From positions 39,590-103,589 of the forward strand of contig NZ_JANUGW010000023.1 in assembly GCF_024753285.1 (NCBI RefSeq): a stretch of 64,000 bases of DNA, written 5' to 3'. The DNA comes from Massilia pinisoli. GTDB taxonomy: Bacteria; Pseudomonadota; Gammaproteobacteria; Burkholderiales; Burkholderiaceae_D. A program made the translations under genes and the position numbers. This document shows, in pieces, positions 49,995-58,917 of the stretch (positions within the stretch are counted from its first letter, which is position 1; each line of letters begins with the position of its first letter). Under the pieces are notes generated by a model. That model worked only from the letters and a program-made list of their open reading frames with translations. It made no database searches and had not been told where the DNA came from.

Positions 49995-50441
49995 ATGTTC
50001 AGAAAATTTCTCGTGCTGGCTGCGGCCAGCCTCGTCACCACATCCGCCGCGTTCGCCCAGGTGACCGTCGCCGACCCGTGGATCCGCGCCACCGTTCCGG
50101 CCCAGAAGACGGCCGGCGCCTTCATGCAGTTGCGCTCGGCGAAGGCCACGCGCCTCGTCGACGTGCAAAGTCCCGTGGCCGGCCGCGCCGAAGTCCACCA
50201 GATGGCCATGGAAGGCCAGACCATGCGCATGCAGAAGGCCGACGGCATCGACCTGCCGGCCGGCCAGACCGTCAACCTCGGCGCGGGCGGCTACCACGTC
50301 ATGCTGTTCGACCTGAAGCAGCAACTGAAGGAAGGCGAGCAGGTGCCGCTGACACTGACCTTCGTCGGGGCCGACAAGAAGCGCGAGGCCGTCACCGTGC
50401 AGGTGCCGGTCAAGCCGCTGACGTACACCGCCGCGCACTGA
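49995..50441 (+). CDS. PCuAC-type periplasmic copper chaperone
   Basis: A 148-residue protein with a signal peptide (FRKFLVLAAASLVTTSAAFA) and the PCuAC copper motif spread as H-x-M, M-x-M and H-x-M (VHQMAMEGQTMRM, YHVMLFDL). PCuAC (DUF461) binds Cu(I) and delivers it to the CuA centre of cytochrome oxidase with ScoI. AGGTGA precedes the ATG at 49995. It lies between the DUF2946 and YcnI genes, as in other copper import clusters. The copper role is inferred from family and context. Confidence 0.87.
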   Translation: MFRKFLVLAAASLVTTSAAFAQVTVADPWIRATVPAQKTAGAFMQLRSAKATRLVDVQSPVAGRAEVHQMAMEGQTMRMQKADGIDLPAGQTVNLGAGGYHVMLFDLKQQLKEGEQVPLTLTFVGADKKREAVTVQVPVKPLTYTAAH

Positions 50442-50452
50442 CGGGAGCCATG

Positions 50453-50950
50453 ATGAAAGCATTCTTCTGGATCGCCGCGCTGTGCGCGGCGCCGCTGGCG
50501 CACGCCCATATCACCGTCGCCCCGGCCAGCGCGCCGGCAGGCGCCTATCAAACCCTCGTGTTCAAGGTCGGCCACGGCTGCGACGGCAGCGCGACGACGG
50601 GCATCACCGTGCAGCTGCCGGACGGCGTGACGGCGAAGCCGATGCCCAAGCCCGGTTGGACCCTCGACCTCGCCGAAGGCAAGCTCGCGGCGCCGCTGCA
50701 GATGCACGGCAAGACGATCACGAGCGCCGTGCGCGCCATCACGTGGCGCGGCGGCCCGCTGCCGGACGCCTATTACGATGAATTCACGGTGCAGGCCAAG
50801 CTGCCCGATGCGCCGGGCCGCTATGTGTTCAAGGTGGGCCAGCAATGCGAAAAAGGCCGTACGGACTGGGCCGACGTCGCACCCGAATCGAAGACGCCCG
50901 CGCCGGTGCTGGAGGTGACGCCCGCCGCGATGCCGATGCACCACCACTGA
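50453..50950 (+). CDS. YcnI-type (DUF1775) copper-binding protein
   Basis: A 165-residue protein with a signal peptide cleaved at AHAH, leaving a histidine at the mature N-terminus (HITVAPASAPAGAYQTL). The N-terminal histidine and the downstream MPKPGWTLDL and ITWRGGPLPD parts are typical of YcnI, which binds Cu(II) via a histidine brace. I start at the ATG at 50453, which has GGGAG at a good distance; another ATG at 50450 is too close. It sits between the PCuAC and TonB receptor genes. It ends in a histidine-rich tail (PMHHH) that may add a metal site. Confidence 0.83.
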   Translation: MKAFFWIAALCAAPLAHAHITVAPASAPAGAYQTLVFKVGHGCDGSATTGITVQLPDGVTAKPMPKPGWTLDLAEGKLAAPLQMHGKTITSAVRAITWRGGPLPDAYYDEFTVQAKLPDAPGRYVFKVGQQCEKGRTDWADVAPESKTPAPVLEVTPAAMPMHHH

Positions 50951-50957
50951 GGTGCAC

Positions 50958-53249
50958 ATGCGACATCGACATCATCGCCTCGCGCTCGCCGCGCTGGCGT
51001 GCCTGGCTGCGCACGCGCGCGCCGGCGACGGGCCGGCGCAGCTTGACACCGTGATCGTGACGGGCGGCCGCCCGACGTCGCTGCCCGCGCAGATTCCGAC
51101 GACGATCGAAGGCATCACCGGCAAGCAGGTCGAGGAACGGATCAACGCGTTCGACAGCGAGGACGCGCTGAAATACCTGCCCAGCCTGAACGTGCGCAAG
51201 CGCTATACGGGCGACTACGACCACGCCGTGCTCGCGAGCCGCGCGTCCGGCACGGGCAACAGCGCGCGCTCGCTCGTGTACGCGGACGGCATCCTCCTGT
51301 CGAACCTGCTGGGCAACGGCGCGTCGTACACGCCGCGCTGGGGCCTCGTCACGCCGGAGGAAATCGAGCGCGTGGACGTGCTGTACGGGCCGTTCGCGGC
51401 CGCGTATCCGGGCAACTCCGTGGGCGCCGTCGTCGACTTCCAGACGCGCATGCCGACCAGGCGCGAAGCCCACGTCAAGCTGTCCGGTTATGCGCAGGAC
51501 TTCAAGCTGTACCGTACCGACGACCGCTACGCCGGCTGGCAGGGCAGCGCATCGCTGGGAGACCGCAGCGGCGCGTGGTCGTACTGGATCGACGTGTCGC
51601 GGCTGGACAGCGACGCGCAGCCCATCGCGTTCGCGAACAAGCTGCTGTCGGCCGGCGTGCCGGGCGACGCGGGTGTGCCCGTCACGGGCGCCGTTGCGGG
51701 GCGCAATCCGTCGAACAAGGACTGGTGGCTGATCGGCGCGACGAACCGGACGCACACGGTGCAGGATCACGCGAAATTCAAGCTCGCGTGGGATGTGACG
51801 CCGAAGCTGCGCGCCAGCTACACGTTCGGCTGGTGGCGCAACACGGCTGCGCGCACGTCCGAATCGTACCTGCGCGATGCGGCCGGCAACCCCGTCTACA
51901 CGGCCAGCCGCGTGAACATCGACGGTCGCGCGTATGACGTCAAGGCCTCCGACCTCGCGCCCAGCCGCGCCACGCTGGAACACGCGATGCACGGGCTGTC
52001 GCTGAAACATCATGGCCGCGACACGTTCGACTGGGAGATCGCCGCCAGCGTCTACGACTACGCGCGCGATGTCGTGCGCACGCCGACGGTGCTCGTGCCC
52101 GATGCGGACACGAACGGCGCCGGGCAGGTCACGGACATGCACGGCAGCGGCTGGAACACGCTGGCGCTGAAGGGCATCTGGCGGCCCGATGCCGGGCTGT
52201 TGTCCGGGCACACGGTCGAATTCGGCCTGCAGTCGGACCACGCCAAGTTGCGCTCGCGCGTGTTCGCCAGCGCGGCGGACTGGCTGCATGCGGGCGACGG
52301 CCGGCAGGTCTCGGTCTTCAACGGCAACACGTGGCTGGAAAGCCTGTACGGGCAGGACAGCTGGCGCATCGGCGACGCGTGGCGCGCCACGTTGGGCGCC
52401 CGCGTCGAGCGATGGCGCGCGTATGGCGGCGAGCTGTCGAATGCCGTGCTCGCGGCGCCGCTGCCGTTCCCGGACCGCAGCGCGATGGCGTGGTCGCCGA
52501 AGGCCGCGCTGGCGTGGCGTGCGAGTCCGGCGTGGACGTTGAAGGCATCGACGGGGCGCGCCGTACGCAACCCGACGGCGGCCGAGCTGTTCCAGGGGAG
52601 CGTCGTCGACAATGCCATCGTCAACAGCGATCCGAACCTGAAGGCGGAGAAGTCGTGGACGAGCGAGCTGTCGGCCGAGACGCTGGGCGATGCAGGCTCG
52701 CTGCGCGTGACGGCCTTCCGCGAGACGACGCGCGACGCGCTGTACTCGCAGCCGCTGCTCGTTGCGGGCGGCGCGACGGTGAACACGGTGCAGAACGTGG
52801 GGCGCATCCGCACGAATGGCCTGGAGATGTCAACGCAGGCCGACGACGTGGGCATCAAGGGACTCGGGCTGACGGCAAGCGTCACGTATGCCGATTCCAT
52901 CATCACGGAGAACGCGGGCTTTCCGGCCAGCGTAGGCAAATGGCAACCGCGCGTGCCGCGCTGGCGCGCGACCGTGCTCGCGACGTGGAAGGCGACCGAC
53001 CGATGGACCGCGACGCTCGGTGGGCGCTACAGCGGGCGCCAGTACTCGACGCTGGACAACAGCGACCCGAATGGCAACGCGTACATGGGGGTGTCGGACT
53101 ATCTGGTGTTCGATGCGCGGGTGCGGTATCGGTTCGATCGGCAGTGGAGTGCGGCGGTCGGCGTGGACAACCTCAATGACCGCACGTATTGGGCGTTTCA
53201 TCCGTACACGCAGCGGACCGTGGTGGCCGAGGTGAGGTGGGACCTGTAA
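50958..53249 (+). CDS. TonB-dependent receptor, probably for copper
   Basis: A 763-residue outer-membrane receptor with a signal peptide (LALAALACLAAHARAG), a plug domain (DTVIVTGGRPTSLPAQIP, EDALKYLPSLNVRKR, DGILLSNLLGNGA, IERVDVLYGPFAAAYPGNSVG) and a C-terminal 22-strand barrel. The end reads YWAFHPYTQRTVVAEVRWDL. The copper role is inferred from its position in a PCuAC-YcnI operon. It most resembles TonB receptors in such clusters rather than siderophore receptors, but this cannot be proved by sequence. GAGGTG precedes the ATG at 50958. A nested inverted-repeat element follows its stop. Confidence 0.85.
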   Translation: MRHRHHRLALAALACLAAHARAGDGPAQLDTVIVTGGRPTSLPAQIPTTIEGITGKQVEERINAFDSEDALKYLPSLNVRKRYTGDYDHAVLASRASGTGNSARSLVYADGILLSNLLGNGASYTPRWGLVTPEEIERVDVLYGPFAAAYPGNSVGAVVDFQTRMPTRREAHVKLSGYAQDFKLYRTDDRYAGWQGSASLGDRSGAWSYWIDVSRLDSDAQPIAFANKLLSAGVPGDAGVPVTGAVAGRNPSNKDWWLIGATNRTHTVQDHAKFKLAWDVTPKLRASYTFGWWRNTAARTSESYLRDAAGNPVYTASRVNIDGRAYDVKASDLAPSRATLEHAMHGLSLKHHGRDTFDWEIAASVYDYARDVVRTPTVLVPDADTNGAGQVTDMHGSGWNTLALKGIWRPDAGLLSGHTVEFGLQSDHAKLRSRVFASAADWLHAGDGRQVSVFNGNTWLESLYGQDSWRIGDAWRATLGARVERWRAYGGELSNAVLAAPLPFPDRSAMAWSPKAALAWRASPAWTLKASTGRAVRNPTAAELFQGSVVDNAIVNSDPNLKAEKSWTSELSAETLGDAGSLRVTAFRETTRDALYSQPLLVAGGATVNTVQNVGRIRTNGLEMSTQADDVGIKGLGLTASVTYADSIITENAGFPASVGKWQPRVPRWRATVLATWKATDRWTATLGGRYSGRQYSTLDNSDPNGNAYMGVSDYLVFDARVRYRFDRQWSAAVGVDNLNDRTYWAFHPYTQRTVVAEVRWDL

Positions 53250-53260
53250 CTTCCCTCGAT

Positions 53261-53428
53261 GTAGGGTGGACGGCTGTACACGCGGCGCTGGCGTCCCGCG
53301 TCGCGCGCGCCGTCCACGCGTTCAACGGCCGCCGGCACGGCTGCGATATGCGCACCGCGCCTATCGCCGCGTGGACGGCGCGATCTGCGCGGCGGCTCGG
53401 CCGCATCGTGTGCAGCCGTCCACCCTAC
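53261..53428. repeat. 168-bp nested inverted-repeat (REP/BIME-like) element
   Basis: The ends are a 22-base inverted repeat with one mismatch (53261-53282 and 53407-53428). Inside is a perfect 15-base inverted repeat (53306-53320 and 53368-53382). All four arms share the core GTGGACGG in alternating orientation (53266, 53310, 53371, 53416). It lies directly after the TonB receptor gene. No open frame is inside. It looks like a BIME or non-autonomous element. Confidence 0.7.
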
Positions 53429-53471
53429 GGTCCGTGCACGCCGTCACGTACGCTCAACTGTCCACGCATGA

Positions 53472-54242
53472 TCAGCGCGGCGATGCGCCCAGCCGGCGCA
53501 CATTGCCCGACCCGACGACGGATCGGGTCACCTGCGGATCGCCGTAGTAGCTGACGTCGCCCGAACCGGCCACGGTCAGGCCGAGGCTGTCCTGTACCCA
53601 CAACGTGGCGTCGCCGGAACCGGCCACCGTGACGGTGGCTTTCCCCGTGCGCACGTGCCCCAGGTCGACGGTGCCGGAGCCGCCGATGGACACGGACAGA
53701 TTGTGCGCGGAACCGTCGTCCGCCTTCAGGTCGCCGCTGCCGCCGAGGGCGACGTTGACGGATTCGCCTTCGATGCGGCGCACCTTGATGGAGCCGGCGC
53801 CGCCGACGTCGAACCGGACGCGCCCGCCGCGCACGACGTCGGCATCGATATTGCCCGAGCCACCCAGCGCCAGGCGGTCGATGTCGCGCGCCTGCACGAC
53901 GATCTTGATGTTACGAGTGCGCAGCTTCGCGTCGTGCTTCGCGCGGATCTTCAACGTGCCGTCCTCGACGACCGTCTCGATCAGCGGCAGCAGGTTGTCG
54001 TCCGCCTCGACCGTCACGCCTTCGCGGGCGCCGCCGCTCTTGATCTCGACGTTGCCCGACAGGGACAGCGCCACGCCGCTGAAATGCCCGACGTCGCGTG
54101 CCTGGCGCTGCACGTGGCCGTTGCCCTGCACCTGTTCGCTCTTGCCCCAGTTCCAGTCGCCGGCCTCCGCCTGCGGGGCGATGGCGACGCAGGCGAGGGC
54201 GCAGGCGGCGATCAGGAAACGGCGGGTGGTGGTGGCGGTCAT
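53472..54242 (-). CDS. DUF2807 (head GIN domain) protein
   Basis: A 256-residue protein with a signal peptide (RRFLIAACALACVAIAPQAEA) and repeated beta-helix strands with a GSG motif (LALGGSGNIDADVV, VGGAGSIKVRRIEGE, VALGGSGDLKADD, SIGGSGTVDLGHV). This is the DUF2807/GIN domain, found in exported adhesin-like proteins. GGGAGA precedes the ATG at 54242. The protein should be periplasmic or surface-exposed. The role is unknown. The BIME element lies immediately downstream of its stop codon. Confidence 0.84.
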   Translation of the reverse strand: MTATTTRRFLIAACALACVAIAPQAEAGDWNWGKSEQVQGNGHVQRQARDVGHFSGVALSLSGNVEIKSGGAREGVTVEADDNLLPLIETVVEDGTLKIRAKHDAKLRTRNIKIVVQARDIDRLALGGSGNIDADVVRGGRVRFDVGGAGSIKVRRIEGESVNVALGGSGDLKADDGSAHNLSVSIGGSGTVDLGHVRTGKATVTVAGSGDATLWVQDSLGLTVAGSGDVSYYGDPQVTRSVVGSGNVRRLGASPR

Positions 54243-54395
54243 GATGGTCTCCCGTGATGTGTCGGATGGTGTCGATGTGCACATCGTAAGCGGGAGGCGG
54301 CCGCCGCGGTACGCGTTTGCGACGGACCGCACGAAAGCCGGGGCGGAATGCACGCTGGCGGATTGAACCGCATGCATCCTGACCCCGTCACGGCT

Positions 54396-57047
54396 TCATT
54401 TCGGCAACGCGAACGGCGCGCCCGTGACGGCGAGGACAGCTTTGACCGTCTGTGCATGGCCCGGCTGGCCGCCGCCCAGATAGACTGTGTACGGTCCCGG
54501 TACGACCATGCGCGCCCCGGCCGCGTCGACCTGCGACAGCGCCCGTGCGTCGAGCGCCAGCGTGACCCGCGTGCGGTCGCCGGCCTTCAGGTGGACGCGG
54601 CGGAAGGCGGCGAGCGTCGGGTGCGCGGTGTCGCCCGGCTTGCCGACGTACAGCTGGACAACCTCGTCGCTGTCGCGCTTGCCCGTGTTCGCGACGTCGA
54701 CGGTCACGTCGACGGGATTGCCCGCCGCGATCGAGGACGCCGCCAGCGCGGGCGTGCCGTAGCGGAACGTCGTGTACGACAGACCGTGGCCGAACGGGTA
54801 CAGCACGGGGCCCTTGAAGTAGCGGTACGTGCGGCCGTCCATCCGGTAATCGCCGAACGGGGGCAGGCCGTCCAGAGAGCGGTAGAACGTGACGGGCAGG
54901 CGGCCGGCAGGGCTGTAGTCGCCGGCGATCAGGCCCGCGACGGCATGGCCGCCTTCGCCGCCCGGATACCACGCCTGGACGATCGCCGGCACGTGCTTGT
55001 CGGCCCAGTTGACGGCGAGCGCGCTGCCGCTCATCAGCACGAGCACGGTCGGCTTGCCGGCCCCGACGACGCGCTCCAGCAGGCGCTCCTGCGGCGCCGG
55101 GAGGTCCAGGCTCGTGCGGTCGCCGCCCAGGAAGCCGGGCACCTGCAGCTTCAGCTCCTCACCCTCCAGGTTGGCGGACAGCCCGGCCACGAACACGACG
55201 AGGTCCGCGCGCCGCGCCAGGTCGACGGCTTCGCGTCCGCCGTCGACGGGCGTGCTCCACACGAGCTTCTGGTCGCCGCGCGCGCCGCGCTGCACGGCCT
55301 CGATCCGGATCGGATAGGTGCGTCCGGCCTGCAACGTCGCCTTGCCCGCCGCGATCGACGGCGAGTCCGTGACGTCCCACGCATCCACGACGAGCTTGCC
55401 GTCGATCCAGATGCGGTAGCCCGCGTTGCTCAGGTAGCGCAGGCCGTAGTCGCCCGTGCGCGGCGCCTTCAGGTAGCCGGTCCAGCGCGCGGACGCGTTG
55501 TGGCCACCGTCCTGCCATGCGGCGCGGGCATTGCGTTCGACGCCGTCCTGCGCGTTGCCAGCCAGGGCGGGGCCGGCGAAATGCTCGGCCTTGAGGCCCG
55601 TCGTGCGGCATGCGGCGTCCACGCACAGGTTCGCATCCGGCACGGGCGGCTCGGCCGGTCCGACGAGGCCCGTGCCCGGCGCGTACAGCACTTTCGCGTC
55701 CGGGAAGCGGGCGCGGATGCCGGCCAGCACCGTCACCGGATGCGACGGCTGGCCGTTGTAGTTGCCGACCAGCGCATCCTCGCTGTCCGCGTTCGGGCCG
55801 ATGACGGCGATGGTCTTCGGTGCTGTCTTCAACGGCAGCAGGCCGTCGTTCTTCAGCAGCACCATGGCCTCCTGCGCGGCCTTCAGCGCGACGGCGCGGT
55901 GGGCCGGCGTGTCGTTGTCGTCCGGCTTGATGGCGGCGTACGCGCGCGGCGGCTCCGTGTCGAGCAGGCCCAGGCGGATGCGGCCCGCGAACAGGCGCAC
56001 GAGGGCGCGGTCGACGACCGCTTCCTTCAACTGCCCCTGGCGCACGGCGTTCACGATGGGCCCCGCCTCCGTCGTCATGTTGTTGCGGTAGTCGCCGCAG
56101 ATCAGGTCCATGCCGGCCGTGAACGCGGCGGCCACGGCCTGCTCGGGCGTCTTCGTGTAGTGCAGGCTGTCGTCGCGGTAGATGTTGGCGGCCGCGCCGC
56201 AGTCCGACACGACGAAGCCCTTGAAACCCCAGGCGCGGCGCAGGTGTTGTTCCAGCAGATCGTCGCTGGCGCACGCGGGGACGCCGTCGACGGCGTTGTA
56301 CGCGCACATGACGGACGCCACCTTGCCCTCCGTGACCGTCGCGCGGAACGCGGGCAGGTACGTGTCTTCGAGGTCGTGCGGGGACGGGTGCACGTCTTCG
56401 CGGTGGCGGTTCGATTCCGGCCCGCTGTGCACGGCGAAGTGTTTTGCCGTGGCGATGGTCTTGAACGTTGCGGGATCGTCGCCTTGGAGGCCGTGGATGA
56501 AGTTGACGGCGATGCGCGACGTCAGGTAGGGGTCTTCGCCGTACGTCTCCTGGCCGCGGCCCCAGCGTGGATCGCGGAAGATGTTGATGTTCGGCGACCA
56601 CACGGTGAGGCCGCGATACCAGTCCGTGCCGCCGTCCGGCGAGCGGGTCGCCAGGTACTTGGCGCGGAATTCCGTCGCGATGACGTCGCCCACGTCGTGC
56701 ATCAGCGCCTCGTCCCACGTGGCGGCCATGCCGACGGCTTGCGGGAACACGGTCGCGTAGCCCGCGCGCGCGACGCCGTGCAGGCCTTCGTTCCACCAGT
56801 TGTAGCGCGGGATCTTCAGCCGGGGGATCGCGGGCGCGTCGTTCCCCAGTTGGGCCGCCTTTTCCTCCAGGGTCATGCGCGCGACGAGCCCGGCGGCGCG
56901 CGTTTCCGGCGTCGGCGCCTGCTGGGCGCGTGCGGACGCCGCCGTCGCTGCGATTGCTGCGGCAAGAGCAAGCGGCACGAGCCGGGAGGGCGTACGTTGC
57001 AAAAGGGCGCGGCGGTGCGGCCGGCCGGCGGTCGGATGGTCGATCAT
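54396..57047 (-). CDS. Glycoside hydrolase family 3 beta-xylosidase/glucosidase-like
   Basis: An 883-residue secreted enzyme: signal peptide (LVPLALAAAIAATAASARAQ), GH3 N-terminal domain with the catalytic nucleophile D282 (FKGFVVSDCGAA) and K202-H203 (IATAKHFAVHSG), a C-terminal GH3 domain, a PA14-like insert (GYLKAPRTGDYGLRYLSNAG), and a fibronectin-III-like end (DVANTGKRDSDEVVQLYVG). SDCGA is typical of GH3 beta-xylosidases. The signal peptide suggests export to the periplasm or outer surface. AGGAG precedes the ATG. Half-sites of a possible LacI-type operator lie upstream at 57093-57121. Confidence 0.88.
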   Translation of the reverse strand: MIDHPTAGRPHRRALLQRTPSRLVPLALAAAIAATAASARAQQAPTPETRAAGLVARMTLEEKAAQLGNDAPAIPRLKIPRYNWWNEGLHGVARAGYATVFPQAVGMAATWDEALMHDVGDVIATEFRAKYLATRSPDGGTDWYRGLTVWSPNINIFRDPRWGRGQETYGEDPYLTSRIAVNFIHGLQGDDPATFKTIATAKHFAVHSGPESNRHREDVHPSPHDLEDTYLPAFRATVTEGKVASVMCAYNAVDGVPACASDDLLEQHLRRAWGFKGFVVSDCGAAANIYRDDSLHYTKTPEQAVAAAFTAGMDLICGDYRNNMTTEAGPIVNAVRQGQLKEAVVDRALVRLFAGRIRLGLLDTEPPRAYAAIKPDDNDTPAHRAVALKAAQEAMVLLKNDGLLPLKTAPKTIAVIGPNADSEDALVGNYNGQPSHPVTVLAGIRARFPDAKVLYAPGTGLVGPAEPPVPDANLCVDAACRTTGLKAEHFAGPALAGNAQDGVERNARAAWQDGGHNASARWTGYLKAPRTGDYGLRYLSNAGYRIWIDGKLVVDAWDVTDSPSIAAGKATLQAGRTYPIRIEAVQRGARGDQKLVWSTPVDGGREAVDLARRADLVVFVAGLSANLEGEELKLQVPGFLGGDRTSLDLPAPQERLLERVVGAGKPTVLVLMSGSALAVNWADKHVPAIVQAWYPGGEGGHAVAGLIAGDYSPAGRLPVTFYRSLDGLPPFGDYRMDGRTYRYFKGPVLYPFGHGLSYTTFRYGTPALAASSIAAGNPVDVTVDVANTGKRDSDEVVQLYVGKPGDTAHPTLAAFRRVHLKAGDRTRVTLALDARALSQVDAAGARMVVPGPYTVYLGGGQPGHAQTVKAVLAVTGAPFALPK

Positions 57048-57092
57048 CGTAGTCTCCTGTTATTCCGGCATGGTGCCGATGTTTTGGAAAAT

Positions 57093-57121
57093 GCTAACAC
57101 GAAAATGTATAGCGCTAACAC
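57093..57121 (-). promoter_or_regulatory. Possible operator of GH3 gene
   Basis: GCTAACAC occurs at 57093-57100 and again at 57114-57121, 21 bases apart, which equals two helical turns. The second copy is part of TGTTAGCGCTATACA on the minus strand, one base off the TGTTAGCGCTAACA palindrome used by LacI-family sugar regulators. It lies about 45-75 bases upstream of the GH3 start and probably overlaps the promoter. Confidence 0.4.
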
Positions 57122-57267
57122 TCCGCAGGAAAACGGGCTGATGTGGCGGCCAAGGCACGTTTCGAACCTTGGCTCTAGAAAAAATATCTTTCCAGTTGGA
57201 ATTTTGACAGGATGCCGGTTTTATAATGAAGGATCGCTCAGCCGAGCTCTCGTTTCCCAATCGAAGC

Positions 57268-58392
57268 ATGATGGAACACCACCAGTCCTCGCAGATTCCC
57301 ATCCTGTCGTATATCGAAAACGAAGACCATCCGGTGTTCGGCACCCTGGTCGAGCAGATCCTGCACCTGCTGAATTCGAAGCTGGTGTTTTCGGACATCA
57401 TCATTCACCAGAACAGTCCGCTGATGCTGCGCCAGCCGAAAGGCCTCGTCGCGGTGACGGATTCGCCGATCACGAAGGAAGAGCTGGAAGAGTTCTTCGA
57501 CGTCATCGAGCCGAACTGGTCCGAGCGCATCGCCGACCGCGCGTTCGACCGCTCGATCGACCTGCACACGGCCCGCATCCGCGCGAACTGCTTCAGTTTC
57601 CAGGGCAAGAAGCGCCTCGGTTGCGTGATCCGCCGCTTCCCGAAGGAACCGCTGGCGCTGGACACGCTCGGCCTGCACGAGGACGAGCGCGAGTTCGCGC
57701 GCCTGACGAGCGGCCTCGTCCTGATCATCGGCGACACCTGCCAGGGCAAGTCGACGACGATCGCGTCGATGCTCGACGAAATCAACAAGCAGCGCTCGGG
57801 CCACATCATCACGATCGAAGACCCCGTCGAGACCCTGATCCCGCAGCGCAAGTGCATCATCACGCAGCGCGAGGTGGGCGTCGACGGCGACGTCGAAAGT
57901 TATTATCTCGGCGCGCTGGACGCGTTGCGCGAGCGGCCGGACGTCATCGTCATCGGCGAGATCCGCGACGCGCAGACCGCGCAGGAAGCGCTGGCGCTGG
58001 CCGAATCGGGCCCGCTCGTGCTGGCCACCCTGCACGCGCGCTCGACGGAGCTGGGTCTGCAGAAGATGCTCCGGCTGCTGGGCAATTCGGAAGCGCAAGG
58101 CCAGGCGCTCGCGCACGCGCTGCGCGGCGTGCTGTGTCAGGCGCTGCTGCCGTCGAAGCAGGGCAACCGCTACCACCTCGCGACGGAGTGTTTGACCATC
58201 AACCCGGCCGTCGCGGCGATGATCGAGGAGGGTGACCTGGGCGCCATCCGCGCGCACATGAACGCGGGACGCGGCCCCGGCTGCCACACGATGAACAGCG
58301 TGCTCGAAGCGCTGCTGGCCGCGCACGTGGTCGGCGTCGACGACGCGCGCGCCGCGACGACGGACCGCATCGGCTTCGCCGAGATGGTGTAA
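57268..58392 (+). CDS. PilT/PilU-like type IV pilus ATPase
   Basis: A 374-residue ATPase with a Walker A motif GDTCQGKST at about 155-163, IITIEDPVE (Asp box), DVIVIGEIRDAQTAQEAL (Walker B), LATLHARST (His box) and a C-terminal AIRAHM that recalls the AIRNLI motif of PilT. It retracts type IV pili or an equivalent system in family members. Here it has no adjacent pilus genes. The start is uncertain: ATGs at 57268 and 57271 lack a strong ribosome site, and an ATG at 57226 overlaps a TATAAT box. It is divergent from the GH3 gene. Confidence 0.83.
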   Translation: MMEHHQSSQIPILSYIENEDHPVFGTLVEQILHLLNSKLVFSDIIIHQNSPLMLRQPKGLVAVTDSPITKEELEEFFDVIEPNWSERIADRAFDRSIDLHTARIRANCFSFQGKKRLGCVIRRFPKEPLALDTLGLHEDEREFARLTSGLVLIIGDTCQGKSTTIASMLDEINKQRSGHIITIEDPVETLIPQRKCIITQREVGVDGDVESYYLGALDALRERPDVIVIGEIRDAQTAQEALALAESGPLVLATLHARSTELGLQKMLRLLGNSEAQGQALAHALRGVLCQALLPSKQGNRYHLATECLTINPAVAAMIEEGDLGAIRAHMNAGRGPGCHTMNSVLEALLAAHVVGVDDARAATTDRIGFAEMV

Positions 58393-58431
58393 CGCCGCGT
58401 CCGCCACGCCCCCGCGCCGTCACGCGTCGGG

Positions 58432-58917
58432 TCAGTGGATGTGCGCGGCGTCGTGATTGCGCTTGGCGACTTCGGCCCGGCGCTCTGCGCGTTCGTCGGC
58501 CAGTGCCGCCTTGTCATGCGCGCGTTCGGTGCGCTCGGCCGAGATCTCGCGGCGATCGTGGCGCACGTCGCGCGCGGCGATCTTCGCTTCATTGAGCTCG
58601 TGCCGGCGCGCGCGGTCCAGCTTGCGCGCGTCCTTCAGGTCGCCTTTGGCCACAAGGGCGTCTTCCACGCGCTGGTCGTGGCGCGCGTCCCGTTTTTCCA
58701 TGGTGACCACATGCTTGTCGTGGGCGATGTCGCGCTTTTCGGCGGCAATGCTGGCGCTGTCGTGGTGAATGTCCCTGCGGTCGGCCCGGATGTCGTGCGT
58801 ATCGTGCCGGATGGCCGCGTTGTCGGCCAGGACCTGATCGACGGCGCCGTTTTGCGCGAAGGCGGTTGCGCTGATGACGGACAACAGCCCTGCGGCCAAT
58901 ACGAATGCGGTTTTCAT
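58432..58917 (-). CDS. Exported highly charged repeat protein
   Basis: A 161-residue protein with a signal peptide (KTAFVLAAGLLSVISATAFA) and a mature part in which arginine, aspartate and histidine dominate: RHDTHDIRADRRDIHHD, EKRDIAHDKHVVTMEKRDA, RHDQRVEDALVAKG, ARDVRHDRREISAERTERA. The RHD- and RRD-type units repeat at about seven-residue spacing, so it is probably a charged helix or coiled coil in the periplasm. No family is recognised. Histidine richness may suggest metal binding. It is convergent with the PilT-like gene. Confidence 0.68.
   Translation of the reverse strand: MKTAFVLAAGLLSVISATAFAQNGAVDQVLADNAAIRHDTHDIRADRRDIHHDSASIAAEKRDIAHDKHVVTMEKRDARHDQRVEDALVAKGDLKDARKLDRARRHELNEAKIAARDVRHDRREISAERTERAHDKAALADERAERRAEVAKRNHDAAHIH

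Noticed and set aside
54348..58235. A 1295-codon plus-strand open frame over the GH3 and PilT-like genes
   Set aside because: It covers two well-supported genes on different strands, is rich in arginine, valine and alanine, and has no domain. It is a GC-rich shadow frame.
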